Origin: JADLDB01 sp040755835
Lineage (GTDB): Bacteria; Myxococcota; Myxococcia; Myxococcales; Myxococcaceae
Assembly (NCBI GenBank): GCA_040755835.1
Contig: JBFMAB010000107.1
Coordinates: forward strand, 51,909 to 115,908
Direction: 5' to 3'
Length of the DNA stretch: 64,000 bases
Below, piece by piece: positions 47,001-54,746 of the stretch. A program made the position numbers and the translations under genes. Each line of letters starts with the position of its first letter. Positions within the stretch are counted from its first letter, which is position 1. Under the pieces are notes generated by a model. That model made no database searches and was not told where the DNA came from. It saw only the letters and a list, made by a program, of their open reading frames with translations.

Positions 47001-47652
47001 CGACCCCGACGGCGACGCGCTGACGTTCACGGTGGTCGGCATGCCCGCGCACGGCACGGTGACGGGCACGCCGCCGGACGTCACCTACACGCCGATGGCC
47101 GACTACCATGGGCCGGACAGCTTCACCTTCAAGGCCAGCGACGGCCTGCTCGAGTCCGCGACGGCGACGGTGGTGCTGACGGTGTCGCCGGTGAATGACG
47201 CGCCGACGGCGCTCGCGCAAAACCTCGTGCTGCAGCAGGACGTGCCCGTCGCCGTCACCCTGCGGGGCGCCGACGTCGACGGCGACGCGCTCACCTTCGC
47301 GGTGGCGACGCAGCCGATGCGCGGCGCGCTCTCGGGCACCGGCGCGATGCTGCTGTACACGCCCGCCGCCGGCTATTCGGGGTCGGACGCGTTCACCTTC
47401 ACCGCGAGCGACGGCACAGCCACGTCCGCGCCGGCGACCGTGTCCATCACCGTGCTGCCCGTCGCGACGGGCGGAGGCAGCGGTGGCGGTGCGGGCGGTG
47501 GCACCGGCGGCGGTGGGGGCTCGATGGACGCCGGCGTGGGCGGCGGCACCGGCGGGGGCACCGGCGGCGGCTGTGGATGCAGCGGCGGCGCTGGGTGGCT
47601 GTCGGTGCTGAGCGCCGCGGCGTGGCTGGGCCTGCGACGCCGGCGGCGATGA
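44008..47652 (+). CDS. MYXO-CTERM surface protein with repeated beta domains and cadherin-like repeats
   Basis: 1,214 residues from the ATG at 44008 with GAGGA upstream. Signal or anchor MLRIRLSPVRLLLLVAVVAG. From about 240 to 960, a repeated unit of some 60 residues recurs (PxVAWDGTNFLVVWQDxR, DIYAARVSxxGxVxD), probably a beta-propeller or similar. Then two tandem cadherin/Ig-like repeats (DEDVPTTITLAGTDPDGDAL… SFTFKASDG; a second copy follows), a Gly/Thr-rich linker, and a terminal GGCGCSGGAGWLSVLS plus LGLRRRRR tag. The tag matches MYXO-CTERM, a C-terminal sorting signal, so the protein is probably processed and displayed on the outer surface. Confidence 0.92.
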   Translation: MLRIRLSPVRLLLLVAVVAGTAAWRHAHSTASAPAAPEATTAVPVDLQALMRQVHFAWRGGDGAWHAGHASWSAELDSDTLRFTPKAGQPGAPFELGRARLRRGAVTLGGGTAQVASTETGGLRVQHDDYAETLAGAEPGIEQAWHFARAPRGDGDLLVQVPVRAGRFLGETGSGLHFTAGALAVSYGHGTWVDADGRRTPVPARFVDGVIALTVPRELLEASTFPAVLDPVIGPELSVGAPVLSPVWTQASPPDVASDGSNFLVVWQDRRDGLSDDIYGARVTGAGLVMDTAGIAISTADGAQVAPRVAWDGANFVVVWQDGRGATQDIYAARVSTGGVVRDPAGIVVSAASGDQRRPDIAGTGTSSFVAWEDTRNGPNNDDVYGARLNASAGVQDALGIGVATAAGDQHAPAVAWDGTNVLVAWEDTRNGTNDVYAGRISPAGTPLDSSGLAVSAGAGEQTQPSATFTGTHFVVAWRDERGASPDIYACRVSTAGVALDTPSGLVVTTAAGVQTSPTTARAGTNAIVAYRDAVDGNLKGVRINGMGNVLDGTPVTLAAVASNAAGGGTPSLAYSSTNGLLTWDEQGSFGDVQRARPLTPSLMGPGAAFTVSMAPNAQRAPAIAWGDTGALLVWADFRGGVDFDVYGARLDRTGAVLDATGIAVATGASRQDEPDVAWNGTDYLVVWEHGDATGADLQAARVSAAGAVVDTTPIDVSSAVGAQRDPAVAAVGTDFLVAWTDGRASASAPDVFAARVSGAGVVQDATGIPVSAAAGAQTNPAVVFDGTDALVAWSDTRGTDADIYAARVSTTGAVLDTAGVTLSDAMGAQTRPVLTRLGTQVLAAWCDARGTPGQVYGTRVAAGAALDAAGLLLGRTGAAPCEVAAAWDGTNALLAWTTGVDAASVDLEGMRVDTAGQPVDMQALPLAVSPAADTHPAIACEGAKQCFVVWQRFDAAPAVQTVRLAARAVTRGAPPSATMKTVSLDEDVPTTITLAGTDPDGDALTFTVVGMPAHGTVTGTPPDVTYTPMADYHGPDSFTFKASDGLLESATATVVLTVSPVNDAPTALAQNLVLQQDVPVAVTLRGADVDGDALTFAVATQPMRGALSGTGAMLLYTPAAGYSGSDAFTFTASDGTATSAPATVSITVLPVATGGGSGGGAGGGTGGGGGSMDAGVGGGTGGGTGGGCGCSGGAGWLSVLSAAAWLGLRRRRR

Positions 47653-47983
47653 CCGGCGTGTCGACCGGCCGCGCGTCTCTCCGTCACCAGGTGTGTGCTG
47701 GTGAGGGGGTGCCGCGCTCTCGGAGGACGCGCGGGCGCTCGGCGCTCACTCCCCCGGGTGCTGGCGTCGCGCCGCTGACACGCCAGGCACCGCCCGGAGG
47801 CGACCCGCGCTCCCGGGGTCGCGACGCACGCCGAGGACGCAGCGCACGGAGACAACACCCCACGCGCAGCGATGGCGCCGGGCACCCCTCAGGGCTCGAC
47901 CCATGGGCACATGGCGACGGTGCAGCGCCCGATGAGGACTGCAGCGGAGCGGGAGCGCAGCGCGCCCCCGCTCCACGTCCCGC
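47653..47983. other. Intergenic gap, nothing recognised
   Basis: 331 bases between convergent genes (surface protein and Hsp20). No open frame with convincing codon use or start, no clear hairpin with a T-run. Short GC-rich direct similarities only. Confidence 0.5.
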
Positions 47984-48484
47984 TCAGGCCTCGGTCTTCT
48001 TCTCGCCGCGGCCGAGCAGCCCCTTGAGCGACAGCCGGCGCGGCTTCGCCTCGGCGCGCTTCGGCACGACGACGGTCAGCACGCCGTGCTTGAGCTCGGC
48101 CTCGGCGTGGTCGACGTCGGCGCCGTCGGGCAGCGAGAAGGTGCGCGAGAAGGCGCCCCACGCGCGCTCGGCGGTGTACCAGGCGTCACCCTCTTCGGTG
48201 TGCTCCGTCTGGCGCTGGCCGGAGATGGTGACGCGGTTCGCGGAGACGGACACGTCGAGGTCCTTCTCCTCGAGCCCGGGGATGTCGGCCTTGAAGATGA
48301 AGGCGTCCTTCGTCTCACGGACGTCGAAGGCGGGCGCGAACGCAGCGCCGCGCGGCATCGAGCGGCCGAGCTCCGCGAACGGGTCCCAGCGGAGCATTTG
48401 CTGCATCAGGTCGAACGGGTCCCACGACTGCCGCGCCAGGGCGGAAGGGGCCTCGGTGTTGGAAGTGCGACGAATCAGCGACAT
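47984..48484 (-). CDS. Hsp20/alpha-crystallin small heat-shock protein
   Basis: 166 residues from the ATG at 48484, preceded by AAGGAGA at good spacing. An N-terminal region (WDPFDLMQQMLRWDPFAELG) typical of bacterial class A Hsp20 leads into the alpha-crystallin domain (about 50-145: FDVRETKDAFIFKADIPGLE, VTISGQRQ, FSRTFSLPDGADVDHAEAEL, GVLTVVVPKR). A holdase chaperone that keeps unfolding proteins soluble. The leader has a possible TTGACA promoter and a perfect hairpin (separate entry). Confidence 0.95.
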   Translation of the reverse strand: MSLIRRTSNTEAPSALARQSWDPFDLMQQMLRWDPFAELGRSMPRGAAFAPAFDVRETKDAFIFKADIPGLEEKDLDVSVSANRVTISGQRQTEHTEEGDAWYTAERAWGAFSRTFSLPDGADVDHAEAELKHGVLTVVVPKRAEAKPRRLSLKGLLGRGEKKTEA

Positions 48485-48516
48485 CACGAGTCTCCTTTCG
48501 TTGTGCGAGTGGTGGT

Positions 48517-48568
48517 CGACGGCCTCGCCGTCGCGCCAGAAACCTGTGCATGGCGCAAAAGGTGTCAA
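48517..48568 (-). promoter_or_regulatory. Hsp20 upstream region: TTGACA box and leader hairpin
   Basis: On the minus strand a perfect TTGACA lies at 48568-48563. The matching -10 position (48545-48540) reads AGGTTT, a poor fit, so an alternative sigma is possible. At 48533-48517 is a perfect 7-base inverted repeat CGACGGC/GCCGTCG with a 3-base loop; it would sit at or near the 5' end of the mRNA, about 33 bases upstream of the start codon. It could be an operator or an RNA structure. It is not a CIRCE element. Confidence 0.4.
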
Positions 48569-48645
48569 GGCCGCTGGCGCGGGAAGAAACCGCCCGGCTT
48601 GACGGTTCGGAGCGCTGCATTACCAGCATTTCCGACCGACACCCC

Positions 48646-49002
48646 ATGTCCCCCCGTCCATCGAGTGTGTTGATTCTCGACGACGCCGACGTGCCGCCGG
48701 TCATCCAGGCGGGTGATGGAGTCGTCGTTCATCGCGCCCACGGCATCCTCCAGGCCGGGGCGCTCCTCGCCAACGAGCGCCCGAATTGGTTGGTGGTGAA
48801 CCCGAAGTGCGCGTGGCACCGCCGCGTCCTCGCGGTCATTCCGCGCGAGGCGCGACCCGCCGTCATCGGCGTGGGAGACGCGTGGGGCGACGACATCGAC
48901 GCGCGCTGGCTGCCGTCCAGTCCGCTGGCGGCCGTGCTGGAGCGCGCTCGCCAGGAGAGGCTGCGACGCGCCACACCGCCGGAGTACGCCACCGCCGCCT
49001 GA
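48646..49002 (+). CDS. Small receiver-like protein
   Basis: 118 residues from the ATG at 48646. Alternating strands and helices (SSVLILDDADVPPVIQAGDG, GALLANERPNWLVVNPKCAW, VLAVIPREARPAVIGVG) resemble a receiver fold: DDAD sits where the acidic pocket should be. The phospho-acceptor position is not an obvious Asp (VVNPK), so it may be a pseudo-receiver. No output domain. Divergent from hsp20. Confidence 0.6.
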   Translation: MSPRPSSVLILDDADVPPVIQAGDGVVVHRAHGILQAGALLANERPNWLVVNPKCAWHRRVLAVIPREARPAVIGVGDAWGDDIDARWLPSSPLAAVLERARQERLRRATPPEYATAA

Positions 49003-49443
49003 GGTGGGGTCGGCGTACGCGGGACGCGGGTTTCTGGTGCGGCGACATCGACGGCGTCGTCGGCGAACGCGCGAGCGCGGACGTCCCGGGCGAGACGGCG
49101 CTGGCGCCGTGGCGCGCGGACGGGGCGGCCCCGGCCCGTGACGTGCGTCGGCCCCGACGCACCGCATGGACACGACAGCGCCGCGCGCGCGACGGTGGCG
49201 CTCTGCTGCGTTGCCTCCGCCTGGTGCTCGTGCTGTTCCCTCTCGGCGCGAGAAGCCCGCGACACCCGAGGCCGGACCGCCACCGCTCGGCGGTTCGCCG
49301 GCGGCTTCCCGAGCGCCGGCGGCAGCAGCCGAGGTGGTGGCGGCTCGACGGACGTGGGCGGGCTGGGCGGCGCGGGCGGCCTTCACGCACTGCTCCGGGC
49401 TGCCCGGAGGCCGGTACGGGCGCTGCGGGCCCGGCCCCTGACG
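49003..49443 (+). other. Gap with weak coding-like segments
   Basis: 441 bases. The plus strand at about 49027-49150 reads AGFWCGDIDGVVGERASADV then PGETALAPWRADGAAP with G/C third positions, then degrades. A second plus-frame ending at 49441 gives RAAFTHCSGLPGGRYGRCGP. Both are cysteine-containing fragments without a start and could be pieces of a decayed secreted protein. Nothing else is recognisable. Confidence 0.3.
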
Positions 49444-50964
49444 TCACGCCGCGCGGCGTGCCTGTGCCGAGACGAGGGCTTCGGCGCACAGGTGCGCGAG
49501 CGCCATGATGGCGATCTGCGGATTCACGCCGGTGTTGGCGGGGAAGACGCTCGAGTCTGCGACGTAGAGGCCCGCTGCGTCCCGGTGCTGGAAGTCGAGG
49601 CCCACGACGCTGGTCGCCGCCTCGCTGCCCATGCGCGCGGTGCCGAACAGGTGCGTCATCGACATCGGGTACGCGCGCGCGTCGAGCGGCCCGTCGGCTT
49701 CGATGGCGGCGGCCTCCTCGGGCGTGCGCACGACGTGCGGCAGGCCGGGCACCTCGAGGTACGCCGCCCGCGCGCCCGCGGCGAGGAAGAGGTCTGCCAG
49801 CACGCGCGTCGCGCGCCGTGCCTTCTTCACGTCGGCGGGCGTCAGCGTGTAGCGGACCAGCGCGCGGCCGCCGACGTGGCGCACCGTGCCGCGGGCCTCG
49901 GCCTTCAGCGCCGCGCCCCACGCCGCGAAGTGCGGGAGCCGCTCGAGGTTCGCGGCGAAGGCCCGCCCCAGGCCGGGCACGCGGCTCGCGAGCAGCGACA
50001 CGTCGAAGCCGAGCGCCTCAATCTTGATGCCCTCGTGGCGCAGGCCCGTCACCTCGTGGCCCTGCGTCGCGCCGAGGTGGTTGTTCACCACCTCGTCGAA
50101 GAGGCCCGTCACCGACACGCCGGGGTGCGCCATCAACCCATCGCCCACCGGGCCGCGCGTGAGGCCGCTGCGGAGGAGCAGCACCGGCGTCTGGATGGCC
50201 GAGGCCGCGAGCACCACCGCGCGCCGTGCCGTCACGCGGACCTCGCCGCCTCCTGCGGCGCGACCGACGACGCCCACCGCGCGCCCGCCGCGCACGACGA
50301 CGCGCTCCACCGTGACGCCGGCCAGCACGCGCGCGCCGGCCTGCGCCGCGTCGAAGAGGAAGGTGCGGTCGACGGACAGCTTGGCGCCCTGCGCGCAGCC
50401 CTGGAGGCAGCGGCCCGCGCCGACGCAGCCCGTCACGTTGCGGCGAATCGGCCGGTGCTCGAGGCCGAGCGCCTCGGCGCCCTTCGCCAGCAACAGATTC
50501 TTCGGGCCGGCCACCGCCGCGTCCGTCGGCTGCACGCCGAGGCGGGCCTCCACCATCGCCTCCGCGGCCGCGATGGCCTCGTACGGCAACGCGTCGCCGA
50601 GGCGCGCGTCCGTCTTCACCCAGCTCTCCCACGCGTCGCGCGGCAGGCGCCAGCTGATGGCGCCGTTCACCACCGACGTGCCGCCGACGGCGCGGCCCTG
50701 GAGGAACGGGATGACGCTGGGCCCAAAGGCCACCGACGTGCCCATGTCGCGGTACAGCCGCGCCATCGCCAGCAGCCCGCTCTCGGTGAAGTCGGCGGGC
50801 TTCGCCTCGTGGCCTTCCTCCAGCACCACGACGCCGGCGCCTGCGAGCGCGCAGGCCCGCGCGACCGCCGAGCCGGCCGGGCCGCTGCCCACGATGACGA
50901 TGTCGGCGGTGGCGTCGAGGCGCGCGCGCACCTCGCGCCCGTCGGTGTGGACGAGGGGCTTCAC
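49444..50964 (-). CDS. GMC-family FAD-dependent oxidoreductase
   Basis: 506 residues from a GTG at 50964 with GGGAGG upstream; the GTGA overlaps the upstream gene's stop. N-terminal FAD-binding motif ADIVIVGSGPAGSAVARACA ending in VVVLEEG, mid-chain GRAVGGTSVVNGAISWRLPR, and the C-terminal GMC region HLFGTARMGSEAATSVV … GLYVADSSVFPANTGVNPQI. A cysteine-rich GCVGAGRCLQGCAQGAK segment resembles those in long-chain alcohol and cholesterol oxidases. It oxidises an alcohol group, probably of a hydrophobic substrate. Third gene of the GntR operon. Confidence 0.93.
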   Translation of the reverse strand: MKPLVHTDGREVRARLDATADIVIVGSGPAGSAVARACALAGAGVVVLEEGHEAKPADFTESGLLAMARLYRDMGTSVAFGPSVIPFLQGRAVGGTSVVNGAISWRLPRDAWESWVKTDARLGDALPYEAIAAAEAMVEARLGVQPTDAAVAGPKNLLLAKGAEALGLEHRPIRRNVTGCVGAGRCLQGCAQGAKLSVDRTFLFDAAQAGARVLAGVTVERVVVRGGRAVGVVGRAAGGGEVRVTARRAVVLAASAIQTPVLLLRSGLTRGPVGDGLMAHPGVSVTGLFDEVVNNHLGATQGHEVTGLRHEGIKIEALGFDVSLLASRVPGLGRAFAANLERLPHFAAWGAALKAEARGTVRHVGGRALVRYTLTPADVKKARRATRVLADLFLAAGARAAYLEVPGLPHVVRTPEEAAAIEADGPLDARAYPMSMTHLFGTARMGSEAATSVVGLDFQHRDAAGLYVADSSVFPANTGVNPQIAIMALAHLCAEALVSAQARRAA

Positions 50965-51974
50965 GGCGCACCTCCCGGAGACGGCGAGGACTCGGCCTGC
51001 GCCGTAGCCGGCGACAGCGCCGCGCCGGGCGCGCCGAGGCGCCTCCGCACGCCCTCGTCCTCGAAGAGCGCGAAGCACGCCATCACCTTCAGCGTCGCCA
51101 GCAGCTGCCGCACGCTGACGCGCGGGTCCTCGCCGAGGCGCTCGACGTACGCGCGCCGCGCCTCTTCAGAGAGGGCGAAGAGGGGCCGCCGGAACCCGGG
51201 CAGCGTCAGCGGCAGGAAGGTGAGCGCGTACACCGTCGCGCGCAGGCCCGGGCCGAAGTATGGCGGCGTCGCGGTGCCCAGCGCGCGCCAGAAGGTGTCG
51301 CGGTCCAACTCGGCCATCCGCGGAAGGCCAGCGCCGGCGCCCAGCAGCGCATCGAAGAGCAGCTCCGCCCAGCGGCGCTCGAAGCCGAGCAGCGCGGGTG
51401 GGCCCTGCAACCACGGCGGCCGCGCCACCGCGTCCGGCACGAAGTCCAGCGGGTGGTCGCGCTCGAGGAGGAAGTAGGTGGGCGTCTCCACGCACAGCGG
51501 GCCCAGCGTCAGGTACGTGACGCCGAGCAGCAGGTCCGGGTTGCCGCGCTCGACGGCCACCAGCGGGTCCTTCGCGAAGCGGATGGTGTCGTAGAGCGGA
51601 TTCTTCGCGCGCCCGTAGTCGATGATGAGGCCGCGGTCGAAGCCGCGCGGCGCGGGGACGCCGCCGGGGCGGATGACCTCGTAGTGCCACGTCGTCACCG
51701 GCACGCCGCGGCGGCGCTTCGGCCGGCTGGGCGCGTCGACGCCGTCCTGCTCGAGGCGCACGTTCCAGCCGAGCAGCCGGCCGGTGGTGGGCTCCCGGTA
51801 GAAGGTCTTCTGGAAGGTCTTCCACGTCAGCCGCTCGACGAGGCGCGGCAGCCCCAGGCTCGTCCCGCGGTAGGCCCAGCCCGCGAGCGCGTCCGGGTCG
51901 ACCGGGTGCCCTTCGATGATGCGACGCCGCAGCTCCGACGGCCTCGCGTTCCTCAGCGTGTCGACGAGGCTCAT
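50961..51974 (-). CDS. Conserved protein in GMC oxidoreductase operon
   Basis: 337 residues. Overlaps the genes on both sides by four bases (ATGA and GTGA). The N-terminal 230 residues carry no recognised domain (YREPTTGRLLGWNVRLEQDG, HYEVIRPGGVPAPRGFDRGL). The C-terminal 90 residues (FALSEEARRAYVERLGEDPR, LLATLKVMACFALFEDEGVR) resemble the small partner subunits (gluconate-2-dehydrogenase subunit 3 type) that accompany membrane GMC oxidoreductases. It may be a partner or a substrate-handling protein for the enzyme encoded next. Confidence 0.72.
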   Translation of the reverse strand: MSLVDTLRNARPSELRRRIIEGHPVDPDALAGWAYRGTSLGLPRLVERLTWKTFQKTFYREPTTGRLLGWNVRLEQDGVDAPSRPKRRRGVPVTTWHYEVIRPGGVPAPRGFDRGLIIDYGRAKNPLYDTIRFAKDPLVAVERGNPDLLLGVTYLTLGPLCVETPTYFLLERDHPLDFVPDAVARPPWLQGPPALLGFERRWAELLFDALLGAGAGLPRMAELDRDTFWRALGTATPPYFGPGLRATVYALTFLPLTLPGFRRPLFALSEEARRAYVERLGEDPRVSVRQLLATLKVMACFALFEDEGVRRRLGAPGAALSPATAQAESSPSPGGAP

Positions 51975-52726
51975 CGCGCCCCCCGCTTCTTCGCCGCCTT
52001 CGTCGGCGCCTTCTTGGCGCTCTTCGGCGCCAGCAGCGCGAGCGCCGCGGCGTCCACCTGCTCGAGCGCCTCGCGCACCGCGGTGCGCGCCCGGCCCGCG
52101 TCGCGCGCGCGCAAGAGCGCCACCGTCAGCGCGTAGCCGGCCAGCGAGCGCTCGCGGTCGGCGATGAGCGCGCGCGACAGCTTCGGGTGCGCCTCGTACA
52201 CCGGCGCGAGCGCGTTGAAGAGGAGCAGCGTGGCGAAGGACTCGGACGCCCGCAGCACCTCGCGCGCGAACTCGACGTCGCGCTTCGCGTAGGCGGCGTC
52301 GTCCGTCTCGGCGAGCTGCAACGCCGCCAGGCGCTCCAGCGCGTCGATGCGCTCGTCGGAGGCGCGCTCGCAGGCCAGCGCCACGGCCTCGGCCGCCACC
52401 GCGCGGCGCAGCTCGAGGAAGCTGCGTAGCACCTCCGGCCGCTTCCCGAGGTCCATGTGCGCCAGCAGGCCCAGCGTCCCGTGCTCGCCCACGTCCAGCA
52501 CCCGCACGCCGTCACCCTGCCGCGCGCGCACCAGCCCCTCGGCCTCCAGCCGCGCCAGCGCCGCGCGCAGCGTCAGGCGGCTCACGCCCAGCGCCGCCGC
52601 CAGCGAGCGCTCCGGCGGCAGGTGCTCTCCCGGGGGGAACGCCGACGAGAGAATGTCGCGGCGCAGACGTTCGACGACGGCGTCCACGGGGCGGGCGACA
52701 CGGGGCAGCGGGGCGGGTTGGCTCAT
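51971..52726 (-). CDS. FCD/GntR-family transcriptional regulator
   Basis: 251 residues from the ATG at 52726. N-terminal winged helix (AVVERLRRDILSSAFPPGEH, RSLAAALGVSRLTLRAALAR, LEAEGLVRARQGDGVRVLD) and an all-helical FCD/FadR-type effector domain (FLELRRAVAAEAVALACERA … AREVLRASESFATLLLFNAL), ending in a Lys/Ala tail. FCD regulators bind small carboxylates or acyl-CoAs and dissociate from DNA. First gene of a three-gene operon with two 4-base overlaps. A palindrome at its start codon suggests it represses itself and the operon. Confidence 0.92.
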   Translation of the reverse strand: MSQPAPLPRVARPVDAVVERLRRDILSSAFPPGEHLPPERSLAAALGVSRLTLRAALARLEAEGLVRARQGDGVRVLDVGEHGTLGLLAHMDLGKRPEVLRSFLELRRAVAAEAVALACERASDERIDALERLAALQLAETDDAAYAKRDVEFAREVLRASESFATLLLFNALAPVYEAHPKLSRALIADRERSLAGYALTVALLRARDAGRARTAVREALEQVDAAALALLAPKSAKKAPTKAAKKRGAR

Positions 52727-52744
52727 TGGTTTAACCACTAAACC
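52727..52744. promoter_or_regulatory. Predicted GntR operator overlapping the start region
   Basis: TGGTTTAACCA at 52727-52737 is a perfect 11-base palindrome, matching in layout the TGGTnnnACCA half-sites bound by FadR-type GntR regulators. It abuts the regulator's ATG. It also lies in an overlapping GGTTTA-ACCAC-TAAACC inverted repeat (52728-52744). On the minus strand GATAAT, about 20 bases upstream of ATG, could be the -10. Bound regulator would block transcription of its own operon. Confidence 0.65.
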
Positions 52745-52802
52745 CATTATCCCGGACGCCGGCAAGCCCCCTCCCGGCGAAAGCCCGCGACGCGCCCTCG
52801 CC

Positions 52803-53519
52803 TCAGGGGTCGATGAAGGTGCCCAGCACCAGCCACCGGCGGGCGGTCGGCTGCTTCGCCTGCAGCGGCGTCGTGTAGTGCCAGAAGGGCAGGCGGTACG
52901 CGGTGATGGTGCCGGACGCGGCGAGGTCGAATACCTCGGTGAGGTGGCGCTCGCGCTCGTAGACGAGGAGCTGCTGCACGACGCCGCGCGTGCAGAAGGT
53001 GAGGTGCATGTCGATGTAGCCGTCGCGCACCGAGGGCTCCGTCGGGTGGTTGTCGGTGTGCGGCCCGACGTAGTCGCCCGGGCGGTAGCAGAGCACCTGC
53101 AGATGCTCCGGCCCGCGCAGCGGCCGGCCGGCGAGCACGTGCACGAAGGCGCGGTAGCTCTCCGAGTTCATCAGCTGGTACAGCCCGCAGTCCTGCGCGC
53201 GCTCGAGCGCCTGCGGCGTGAGCGGCGAGGTCAGCATGCGGCACACCTTCGGCAGCATCTCCATGCCGGTAGCCACCGACGAGAAGGCGTTGGGCAGCTC
53301 GCGCACCAGGTCGACCATCACGTCGCCGAAGGCCTTCGCCAGCACCGCCGCGCCGTCGTGCACCCAGCGCGAGTGGATGAGGCCGGTCGCCGTGTAGAAG
53401 GGCCCGCGCGACAGCACGCCCCTTGCCTTCGCGTCCTTTCCGTGCAGCACACGGCGGCCGGCGGCAGACAACAGCCCTTCGAACTCGTCGGGGAAGCGCT
53501 GCGTCTTGAGCGTCGGCAT
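52803..53519 (-). CDS. 2-oxoglutarate/Fe(II) oxygenase-like protein
   Basis: 238 residues from the ATG at 53519. The C-terminal half has the HxD…H…R layout of double-stranded beta-helix oxygenases: YRPGDYVGPHTDNHP (HTD), GYIDMHLTFCTRGVVQQLLV, RLPFWHYTTPLQAK (distal His) and ARRWLVLGTFID with the Arg that would hold 2-oxoglutarate. The N-terminal half is helical. Prolyl hydroxylase-like relatives modify proteins, but the substrate here is unknown. Confidence 0.72.
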   Translation of the reverse strand: MPTLKTQRFPDEFEGLLSAAGRRVLHGKDAKARGVLSRGPFYTATGLIHSRWVHDGAAVLAKAFGDVMVDLVRELPNAFSSVATGMEMLPKVCRMLTSPLTPQALERAQDCGLYQLMNSESYRAFVHVLAGRPLRGPEHLQVLCYRPGDYVGPHTDNHPTEPSVRDGYIDMHLTFCTRGVVQQLLVYERERHLTEVFDLAASGTITAYRLPFWHYTTPLQAKQPTARRWLVLGTFIDP

Positions 53520-53571
53520 GCGCGCGTGAGCATCGCAGGCGCGCGCAACGGGCACCACCTCGCCGCGCGTC

Positions 53572-53823
53572 TCAGCGGTCGAGCGCGGCCTCGAGCACCT
53601 GCTCCGCGGCGATGGCCGTGCCCGCGTGCGCGGCGTCGAGGCGGTAGGTGAAGACGCCGTTCTCCAGCGCGAGATTGGCCTTCTCGCGCGACTGCACCGC
53701 CTTCCGGTACGCGGGCTTGCTGCACGCCATCTTCACGCCGGGCGGCATGCCCGGGCACACCTGGTCGAGGACCTCACGCTGGTGGCCGGGCAGAACACCG
53801 AGGCGCTCAGTCCTTTCCAGGGC
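53572..53823 (-). pseudogene. C-terminal coding relic or small gene
   Basis: From about 53823 to the TGA at 53572 the minus strand is open with coding-type codons and reads ERLGVLPGHQREVLDQVCPG then MPPGVKMACSKPAYRKAVQ, ending RLDAAHAGTAIAAEQVLEAALDR. Without a ribosome site, the first start codon is a GTG at 53760 (62 residues). The best-conserved part is upstream of that GTG and partly overlaps the neighbouring gene's 3' end, so I favour the tail of a lost gene. No family was recognised. Confidence 0.45.
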
Positions 53824-54646
53824 GCACCTCGACGAGGGACTTCTTCTCGTGGTCGCTCGCGAGGCGAATGCCCCTCACCACCGCGTGCACCAGGCGCCCG
53901 GCGCCCCAGTCGACGGTGCCGCCCCTGGTGCCGGCCTCCTCGTTCGGCGGCACCTTCTCGAGTTTCACGTCGACCTCCGTTTTCCCCAGCGTGAAGACGA
54001 TGCGCGCGTCGGTGCCGAGGCCCTCGCCCTGGCTGAAGACCTTCGCTTCCAGCTCGTCCTCGAAGGGCACCTTCACGACGAGCGGCTTCGCGCGCCACAC
54101 CGCCTGCGGGGACGGGTCGTCGTCGCCGCCCTTCGGCTTCGGCGGGCGGAAGGGCTTCGCGCCCTCGCCGAGCGCCACCGTGAGGAGGCCCAGCCCGTCG
54201 AAGCACTCGATGACGCCCTCGACCTGCACCGGCAGTACCTTCTTCTTCTTGTCGAACTTCCCCAGCGTGACGCCGGTGCCGTGGTGGAACACCGCGACGA
54301 AGGTGGCCTTGCGCATCGCCTCGGCCAGCTCGGGCTTCAGCTGCGCGTTGCGCTCCTGCTCGCTGCCCTCGCCGGGCGTCGATGGGAAGAGCGCCCACAA
54401 GCCGTCGGGGCACTTCCTGCCGGTGCCAATCTTCACGAAGTCGGGGCTGTCCCACTCGGGGCCCAGCTGGGCGGCGCTCACCTTCGGCGCCTCGGCCTTG
54501 CGGCGCTCCTCGGCCTCCTTCTCGAACCTCTTCTTCTCTTCGTCGCGGCGCTTCTGCGCCTCCTTCATCTTCTGCGACTGGTCCGTGCAGCCGCCGGCGA
54601 GCGACAGGACGAGCAGCGCAAGGAGTGGCGTTCCCCACCGACGCAT
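53807..54646 (-). CDS. Lipoprotein, unknown function
   Basis: 279 residues from the ATG at 54646, with GGGGAGG upstream. Lipobox LAGGCTD, then a charged helix (MKEAQKRRDEEKKRFEKEAE) and two beta-rich domains, the second ending RLASDHEKKSLVEVRPGKD. No family was recognised. The charged helix may extend the domains away from the membrane. A single-gene unit. Confidence 0.78.
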   Translation of the reverse strand: MRRWGTPLLALLVLSLAGGCTDQSQKMKEAQKRRDEEKKRFEKEAEERRKAEAPKVSAAQLGPEWDSPDFVKIGTGRKCPDGLWALFPSTPGEGSEQERNAQLKPELAEAMRKATFVAVFHHGTGVTLGKFDKKKKVLPVQVEGVIECFDGLGLLTVALGEGAKPFRPPKPKGGDDDPSPQAVWRAKPLVVKVPFEDELEAKVFSQGEGLGTDARIVFTLGKTEVDVKLEKVPPNEEAGTRGGTVDWGAGRLVHAVVRGIRLASDHEKKSLVEVRPGKD

Positions 54647-54746
54647 GTGGCCTCCCCGGAAAGCGGCGCACGCGAGCGTAGCAGGGTGCTCAGAAGCGCC
54701 TCGAGACGGTCGACTGGCCGTACCGAGGCGTGATCTGGTGCTGGCC

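Noticed and set aside
43078..47220. A 1,380-codon minus-strand open frame opposite the MYXO-CTERM protein
   Set aside because: Arg/His-rich shadow; the plus strand has signal peptide, repeats and sorting tag. Only the small membrane protein at its 3' end was kept.
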